Positions 52,001 through 61,000 of a stretch of DNA of 64,000 bases are shown here, piece after piece (positions within the stretch are counted from its first letter, which is position 1; each line of letters starts with the position of its first letter). Position numbers and translations under genes: made by a program. This DNA comes from Apricaphanius iberus (lineage: Eukaryota > Chordata > Actinopteri > Cyprinodontiformes > Aphaniidae). The DNA is taken from the NCBI GenBank assembly GCA_028564705.1, contig JAPXFQ010000398.1, forward strand, positions 930,001-994,000, given 5' to 3'. The notes below the pieces were generated by a model, which worked only from the letters and a program-made list of their open reading frames with translations, was not told where the DNA came from and searched no databases.

Positions 52001-55000
52001 TCACTAAGTCAACTCTAAATAGTGGCACATGACCTTGGCGTTTAGCAGTGCTGGGCATTGTCTTTCATTGAGGCTCTTTCCCAACAAGCTATATGGGTAT
52101 TTATAGTCACCTTCCTTGCCAAATAGGCCTATAGCCATAGCAGTGTAGTACATAGCCATCTAAACCCCATTATACCTTTGTCACAACAGTGAGACCAAAT
52201 GGAAGCTCCCATAGCCACTTGATGGAGAGGGTGTGCTTAAAAGCACCCAGGTGTGTCATATAGCAAAGTACATCGCAAGTCTCACGGAGCAGAACGAGGA
52301 GGGGGCACTGGCAGGGGGAAGAGTTCAACTGAAGGTCAATGTGCTGAGAATCAATAAGGGAGGAGCTGTTGCTGAGAGCAGGGCAAAAATTATATGTTTA
52401 TACAAGAGCTCTTCTGCAGCACATCATGGAGAGAAAATATTCTTCTAAGCAGAATGAAAAATGAAAAGCTATGTCACTGTAACTGACTTTAAAAAAAATC
52501 ATAAACTACACACTTCTCAATACAATGTCAAGAGTGCAGGTTTTGCATAGAACATAAAAAAAATAATGGAGGAGAACGTATCAAACCTTGAAAGACACAT
52601 TTGCAGGTTTTATTGTGTACCTGTTAATAATGGCGACAGCATTAAAAATAAAACAACAAACAAAGAGCAAGCCATTTTTGGCGAGCCATCCGTCGTCTTC
52701 TCGTCTCTACGGGTTCCACCAGCACCACTACCACACACATGTACCCACAGACTGGTCCTGACTGGCAGGAAATAGAGAGAAGAGAGAAAGGAGATGATCC
52801 AGGAGAATGAAAAAAAAAGGGGGTGGTGGTGGTGGTGGTTAGGGATGAAAACATGGGGAGGCGAAGGAGGGGGCGGGATAAGGGAATTCCCTTAGCAGTT
52901 GTTATTGATTCCGGTGTTTACGGGCGAATAGTTTAGTGCCGTTTACAAAACAGAACAGATGCAGCCAGTGAGCAAAAAGGTAAACAATTGCTGTGTGGCG
53001 GGCTGCCAAATCCCCAGTCTGATGTATTAAACTCATGGTGAAGAGCATTTCCCCTTTGGCTGTGCTTATTGCCACTTCATTTCCTCTTCGCTTGCATACA
53101 CACCCTCTCTTCTCGCCATCGCTCCTCTTCTCTGCATCTTTCTTTCTTTCTTTCTCTGTCTCTCTCTCTCTCTGTTTTAACAGAGGAAACAATACAAAAG
53201 GAACAAGGATGTAGGGTGCTTTTTCCCGTCTGGCTATTTTTTGTCTTACTCCGACCCAGGAGGCCTAGTTCTTCCTAACAGAGCCATTAGTACGGGGAAT
53301 TGCATGTGTCTGACATGGCCGAAAACCAATTATTAGACACTTTCTAGCAAATGATGCCCAACTCTTTGGGGAATGAGCAATCATGCAATAATTTAGCCAG
53401 TGATTTAATTTCTCTCCAACACGACATATCTCACACTCTCATACACTGGCCCTGTCGGCCTTTCTCTCAGCAGTATAAATGAGACCATCTGAGGGCTGGT
53501 TTACATCTTCCTTCCCATATTGTCCAACTGGACTGCAATCTCCTGTCATGTGATGACAGCATGATAAAATTTTATATCATCATGCAGGGCTTTATGTAAT
53601 TCTCTCTACAAATGATATAAGCATGGGTCACAATTACCCCACAGACAACTAGATTTTGGAACGTGAAACAATTTCACTACCTCCTATTAAACTATTGGGA
53701 ACTACTTTGACAGGTTCCCATCTACTGGCTATCACTACAGCTCCCACTACTACGTAAAAACCTGATCTTTTATACTTTTTTATTAAATGACACTGTTAGA
53801 TTAACTTTCCAAAACGTTGCTTTGGAGAATCAAGATCCTTCACTTCTTTATTTTCATTTTTTTTCCCTGTTTATTTTCTACATATGCAGTTTTAACTACA
53901 GTGGCTTGAAAAAGTGTTTTTACCTCCTGCACTTTTAAAATGTTGTCAAATATAAATTTTTTAGGCAAACACTAAACGCAACACAAAACGGTGAATACTG
54001 TAAATGTTAAGTGGAAGAAAAAATATTTTAGGAAAAGACATTATTTTTACACCCGAACAAATCTGAAAAGTGAAGCATGAATTTGCACATGCGAACAAAA
54101 ATGATTATTGCTTTCTTTCTAAAATGATTTCACGTCATTCATCTATAAAGCCAAGATTAATGTAGTCTATGATAATAACACTTTACTTGTCAGGTCCTTC
54201 TCCCTGACCCATTTGGTGTGTTCTGTGCTCATCATGATACATTTTGTTCACTTTTGTTCTCTAAAAAATTTCAGAGTCCTCAACAGTCACTGTATTTTAT
54301 TTTGAGTTATTAACATGAGGGTTTTGAAGATAAATGCATGTTGCACTTTTCAGATTTCATTAGTAAAAATGTGCCAAAATCAGATATACGTTTTTCTCAA
54401 TTTCACAATCGTGCCTTGCTTTGTGTAAGTTACGGAAGCCCTGAAAGGTAAGGGAGATAATATTTTTTTGAAAAACCCATTTTCTAAGTCTGACCAACAT
54501 TTCTTTTTCCCTCGACATCAAAAGTGACAGGCAAGTGAAAAAATAATTCCAGGTCAAAATATTTATTTTATCATTATTAATTTTTTTTGTCTTTGGCTTC
54601 AGCCCTGTAGGGCACATGGAAAAAAATGTGTTATTGAAAATTTTCAAAGTATTCTATTTTTTTCTCTCTTAAGAAATAACTGAAGGACTGAAGAAGGGGA
54701 AAAAAACAGTTAAAAAATTTTAAGTAACAGAAGAAAAAAAATATTTGCTGCCCTACAGGGCTGAAGTGAGAGACTGCAGTGGACTTTTGAAGTCAACCGA
54801 AAATAAAAGTTGATCTGACTTAGAAAATGGGTTTTGAAATACAATACAATACACTTCAGCCCTGTAGTTGGACTACAGGGCTGAAGTGAGAGAAAGTAAA
54901 AAAAAAAAAAATAAATTAAATATTTTGACCTACTACAATTTATTTATTTTTACTTACATGTGACTTTTGAAGTCTAGAAAAAAAGAAAAGTTGGTCAATC

Positions 55001-58000
55001 AGTTTTTTGAAAATCAGTTTTTCAAAAAAATATTTCTCCCTTGCCTTTTAGGGCTTTCGTCGTAACGAAACTTGCGATTGTATGTTGTTGTTGCACTGAA
55101 TTTTATTTAAGGTTATTAGTATTGGTAACAGAACAAGAACATACATCACAGTTTTCAGATAATTTTAATAAAAAAATAACCCTGCACCTATTTTTTCTAT
55201 GCTGCATAGTCAGGCATTAATTTGAATTAGCCTGCCAATCAAATTGTAGAGAAAATACACTGAGATTTGTGGTCATCATTTTATAAAATGGGGAAAAGTC
55301 GAAGCGTTGAATGAATGGCTCTGTATATACAAACCTTTAGTAATTCTTAGTCTGAAATAGCCAAGTGCACAATTCAATTAGAGTTAAAAAAAACTTGACA
55401 CCAGTTGAATGCATAATCCAACAAACATGTACAGTTTTTGTTAACGACTTCACTTTTAACTCTTCAACGAGCCTTGTTCTGATGGGAGTTTCCTCTTGTT
55501 AAAAGGGAGTAGTTTCACTGCACTCTCACCCTATGCTTCTGCCGGACGAGAGAAGATCTGTTGAAATCTGATAGTTTTTATTGAGAGAAAGCTTTCTACT
55601 AATTAGCATTTTCAACCAATCAATTAGACTGAATCAAATTGAACTGAATGGGATACAAAGGGATGGGTATAAATTGGAAGTGTTTGTGTCTTTAAGTTAC
55701 CCACAGATTATTGGTTATAAGCTTTGGTGTCATATCACTCCCCTGTATTTTTCAATTGGTGTCTGTGTGTTCTGGCTACAAATGCCTCCCTGTGTGTTAT
55801 TCTCACAGGGTGCCGTGCAGGGTCATGTGGGTGCCTGAAGCCATGTCTGTGTACGCATCAGTTTGTCTGTTGGTGGAAGAAGGCTCGGAGTCACTCCAGA
55901 CCTCCTGCTAGGCCCAGACAGTTAGGGTCCTCTTCGTCAGTTGCAGCCCACTGCTCATTCAGACAGCCTTATTATATGAGGAGTCCTGCTGTGATTACTC
56001 CACATACACCGGGACACATGCACGCACATGTAATCACACACAAACACCCAAACGCTTGTCTCTCTGCAGTTCTGTCCTCAGGTGCTGTCCAACCGGGCCA
56101 CTGCAGGGGCAACCTGGCCTTGACAGAAGGAGAGAGTAGCAACATTTGATATCTCAATTAAACTGCTTTTTTTTAAAGATGGAGATGTAGGTAACGTTTT
56201 TGGTTGTGGCAGAAAAACACCTTTTCCTTAAATGTGTTTCCCTATTAATCAGAGTATCTGCTTGTGTGTTTACCTCCTGTCATACTGCATTAATATTTCC
56301 CTGGCCTTCTACACATACTTGAACTGAGTAGCTAGGATGAAGAGCAGGGCAGAATGCATTGCAACGACAGCAGCATTTAATTAAATCCCACTTGTTTAGT
56401 GCCCTTCTTCACATTATTGTTTTCAACCCCTCGGCGAATCACGCTGACTCTTCATCACAGAAGTGCAGCCTCCTCTCAATAAGCCATCCATTTTTTTTCT
56501 TCTTTTTGTTGCCAGTTTCTCAATAGAAGGTGCCAAGAAAATGTTCATATCCTTGAGCTGCTCAAGAGCGATACACAAAACCCATTGTGGCCACTCAGAG
56601 GATATGGGCAAAAAAGAAATAAATGAAACACATTATACACATTCTCGAGGCCTGCAAAACCTAATCTTTTCTAAGATTTTACTGGAGGCATAATTTAGAG
56701 AAAATGACTGCTGACAAAGACATGCATACAAACACAAGTAGGAATAAATGACACAGCTTTTCTCTTTGTGATTAGTAAACATGTCTTTTTTTCTTTTTTT
56801 GAGGCAACTTACACAAGAACTAATCATTTTTAAAATGCAGCAAGAAAGCTGCACAGGACACACACACAAAAAACCCACCTTTCATAGCCACCACACAAAT
56901 AACTACACAGTGACACACACAAACACCCCCAGACCATAATTATGTGGCAGTATGCGGGTGCACGTCCCTGCCTGACAGTGTGTATAAACTCAGGCAGAGA
57001 TATGATCTAGTGAGGAGCTGCTCTTATTAAATATTAACAAACGCCATTCCCAAGTAGCCTCAATCCCCATAAGCACCTCCAATGCCGGTCGGTGCCTCAG
57101 CCGAGCTATCTCGCGTCACTACAGAACCTCTCTCCCTGCTGAATAGGCTGTGGTGCTGTCTGTGAGAAAGAGTTCAAAGAGTCTGAAAGGGCGAGGAGGT
57201 GGGAGGGAGTGCAGTTGCGGAGAAAGCACTTGGAGTTCAGGTTCTAACTGAATCTATCTCTCGCTCTCTCTCTTTTTTTTTTTTATCTACATGAAGCGGT
57301 TGCCAACGTCATGTGGGGAAATTAGTGTTGCTGGAATCTAAATCAGTGCTATCAAAATAGAATTTCCCAACCTCGACTTTAACCCTGTGGTCGATTGTTG
57401 GGGGTGGGAATTGGTAAGCGTGCACGCAGAGAGGTTTGATGTCTTACAAAAACAGGGATCTGCTAGGCATACAAATGCAAATTATCTATACTATATGGAA
57501 ATGTAATGGTGAATTTTCAAAAGGGAGGTATTAAATGAGTCTTGATCACACAGTTTTTAATGTAAGCCTGCAATTAGCAGGAAGGCACACACATACACAC
57601 ATGCAGATGCAAGGAATATCGTGACAAACAGTGCAAAAATCAAACATAGCAACACATGCACGTATCAAAATGAGAAGTAACGGATTATTTGTATGTACCT
57701 ATGAAACAAAGCATTTATCTTAGGTAGAAATTATATTTTTTCCACAAATTCTTAGCATGTTATTTTACCACTTTACCTTGAAGACATTGAACTACTTATA
57801 ACATTAGTGTGATGTTGCAGAAGATTTTTAAAATGTAATAAAAGTTTCTTTAAGGATATGGATAAAAACGGGTGGGCAGGCAGGTTCTCTCCAAGCACAA
57901 GCACACTGGTATCCTCTCACAGTCCAAAAACATGACAAGTTTGACAAACTGGTTATCCTAAGCTACCCTTAGTAATGGCTCTTGAGAGTTATAAATGAAG

Positions 58001-61000
58001 GCAACTGGACTTCTCTTGTTATCCTGAAGACGTTTAACCTTGAGAATCTACACCAACTTCAGAAGACTGTGTCCCTGCATTGTTGCTTGTGTGTCTTTGT
58101 GATGGACTGGCAACCTGTTAAAGGTTTAATCAGCCTTATTCCTGATGACCACTGGACATATAGGAACCTATATTCCATATAGGACCTATAGGAACGAGGG
58201 CAGAATTTTAAAATCAAAGGTCCATGATTGTTTGTTGGGTTAAACAGGAGAATAAAATCAGCCTCATCTTTCTAAATAGAATAACTTTCTAAAGTCTTGA
58301 CCTGATCAAATTACACTGACTCTCTTCCACGGGATGAAATGTGAAATGGAAAGATGGTAAAATTACACCATATAAACAGTAATGTCTGTTAATGACTTGA
58401 GTTCACACAAAAAAGAGACACTATTTTTGAATTTTTTTTCACACTTCATTAAATTAAAGGTTGTATATGGAACATTAGCATGATAGCAACATCTAGTATA
58501 TCTAGGTTGTAGTTACAACTGAACAGCTGTAAGGCTGTTTTAGTAGTTACTACTACACTGTTCAGTTGCCTGGTTCGCTGGCGATATGCTAAGTGACCAA
58601 CCTGAACTGTGTCCAGTGAGGAATGTATTTTAGAGGAGATAACTTGACAGTTAACATTAGCAAAGTTAGCAAGTGAGCTAGCTTACCGATCCAGGAGGAA
58701 AGCCGCTGTTTCTTGCTGTGTTTGATGCCGTGGAAATGTTTTATGTGGGTCCATCTAGTGTAAGCTTCACCCAAAACTACTCTAGTTTCGGTTCTTCTAC
58801 AGTCACTCCTCTCCTGGGACAGATATCTAATCTGTCCCAGTGTGAGCTGAGCTGCGCTGAACATATAATGGGATCATGGAGACCGTATATGTCAACCCGC
58901 AATCTGCGGCCGCTACTGGCTGGTAACGTCATTGTCGAATCCGATTTAAATGTACATTTTATCAAATTTCTCATTCAAATGTAATTTTTTAAGGAAATGT
59001 ACTTTCATGCTGCACCCCTCTAAAAGCCCTGTGGAAATATATATATATGTATGTATATATTATTATTTTTTTATGTAGCTTTTTATGAAAATGTTCCAAC
59101 CTTTAACTGAATTAAAACAAAAGTCAGTTGTTAGCAGTGTTGCCTCAGAATAAAAAACAACACGGGGATTTCCATCTTTTAGTCCTGTCCAAATAAGGTT
59201 ACCTCTCTGGTCACCATATTGCCCTTTGCTAGTCAGATGAGAAAGTGTACCCACCCCACCTCTCACCCATTAACTGGTGGGCACAAGCACCAAAGCATGT
59301 ATGGATAAAGACCATTCATTATAAATCAAATATTCTATGTTTTGTATGTTTGTATGTTCTTAAAAAAAGTCTATATTGGTCCCAGTAATTGAATAACTAG
59401 ATAACAAAAATTGGGTTTATTTAGGACTTTTTTTTTTACGTTGTTTGAGTTTCCCTACCTGCAGCCAGATCATGTTTCTCACTGAAGGCCTTTAACAAAC
59501 CTTATGAAAAATGCAGCATAAGAGGACCACTACTGTGAAGTTTCCAGTATCTGATCAAAACACCAAATAAAAAACACAACAAAAAAACAGCAACTGTACT
59601 CAACAGAACTTTGTTTCCTGTTGACATTCAACATAATTGTCCCAATTGTTATGTAGAAAATGTTACATATCTTACGACCCAACAAAAAAATACATCCAAC
59701 AGGATTCTCCATGGCAGCATTTTAAACCCTCTTAAAGAGAGACATACAAACGAAGACTTAGACCACCCTCACATTTCCCTTTGTATGCAGCAAGGTGGGC
59801 TGCTAAAGCCTGCATTGTTCCTGACCAACCTGTCGAGCACAACTCCCGGCCCCTTTGTTCGCTCCAGTACACGTAGAGAAGTACAAGAAAATAGAAAAAT
59901 GAAAAATGAAGAGAAAAGATATGCGAGGGTTGGAGAAAAAGGAAAAAAAAAGGATTGAGGTGGTGCAGGGTGGGGTGTTGGGACCCCTCAAATCTGTTTA
60001 GGTACAAAGTCAGAGCCTGCCTTTGAGTCAGTGGGGTTAAAAGAGGAGGCAGATCTTGCTGTGAAAGCTGTTAAATGGTTCTATGGTTTGACGGTGGCTG
60101 ATGCTACAGACAGCGCAGCTCCCGAGGGAGCAAAACTGAGTTCCCCCCCCAGCATGGTTCTCATCAAAATATACCTACCGCCTTCCTTTACTTCACAAAT
60201 AAACAATAACACAGCAGGAGAGGAGGGAGGGATCTAAGGAGTCATTGGAGGCTTATGAAAAGAGAATTACTTTCTTTGACACCATCATAATTGTCTTGAC
60301 AATTATGTGCTTGGCATACAGTATACAGACAGTAGAGTGTGAAAGCAGATTATGCATTAATGTTCCAGGACTGGCTTTTTAGAGAGCCACAGGCATTTGG
60401 AGTGGCTCTTAAGTTTCTGGTGGGTTTTTTTTTTGTTATTTTTTTTTTTTTTTTTGGAGGAGACTTTAAACATGAACAACACAAAACTGTAATCCCAGTT
60501 GTAGCTGTGTTGCGCACACACACAAACACATAAGTAAAAGCAGCAGAGGCAAAACTGCTCCATTTTACCATCATTACACAGCACGGGTCCCTCGCTCCCT
60601 TTGGAGCCGTGTTCTGCCTCCGGTGCTACATTTGACGGTTTGTTGAACGGCACGTAGGTGTGTAGCCTCCGCCGTGTTACGTGATCAAACAGCCAAACTG
60701 ACGCATGGCCAATTATCCCGGCTGCCTCCTCTCATCTCACGTTTAAGGATAGGGAAAGTAAAAACCAGAGAGGGAAAATGGGAAGAGAGGTAGGAAGGGA
60801 AAGGGGGAGGTGGGGGGGGAAGAAAAAGTAGCGAGGCTGGTGGTGTGTTTATAGAAGAATGGCAGATGCAAAAGCACTCCTCTTCCCATTTCTTAGGGAA
60901 GCAGGCATGTGTACCATTTTGAAAAAATAAACAATGGCTCACAGACTTTTTTGTGTTTTTTATTGTGAATCTTTACTCTCAGCAAGAATGTGAGGGGATC

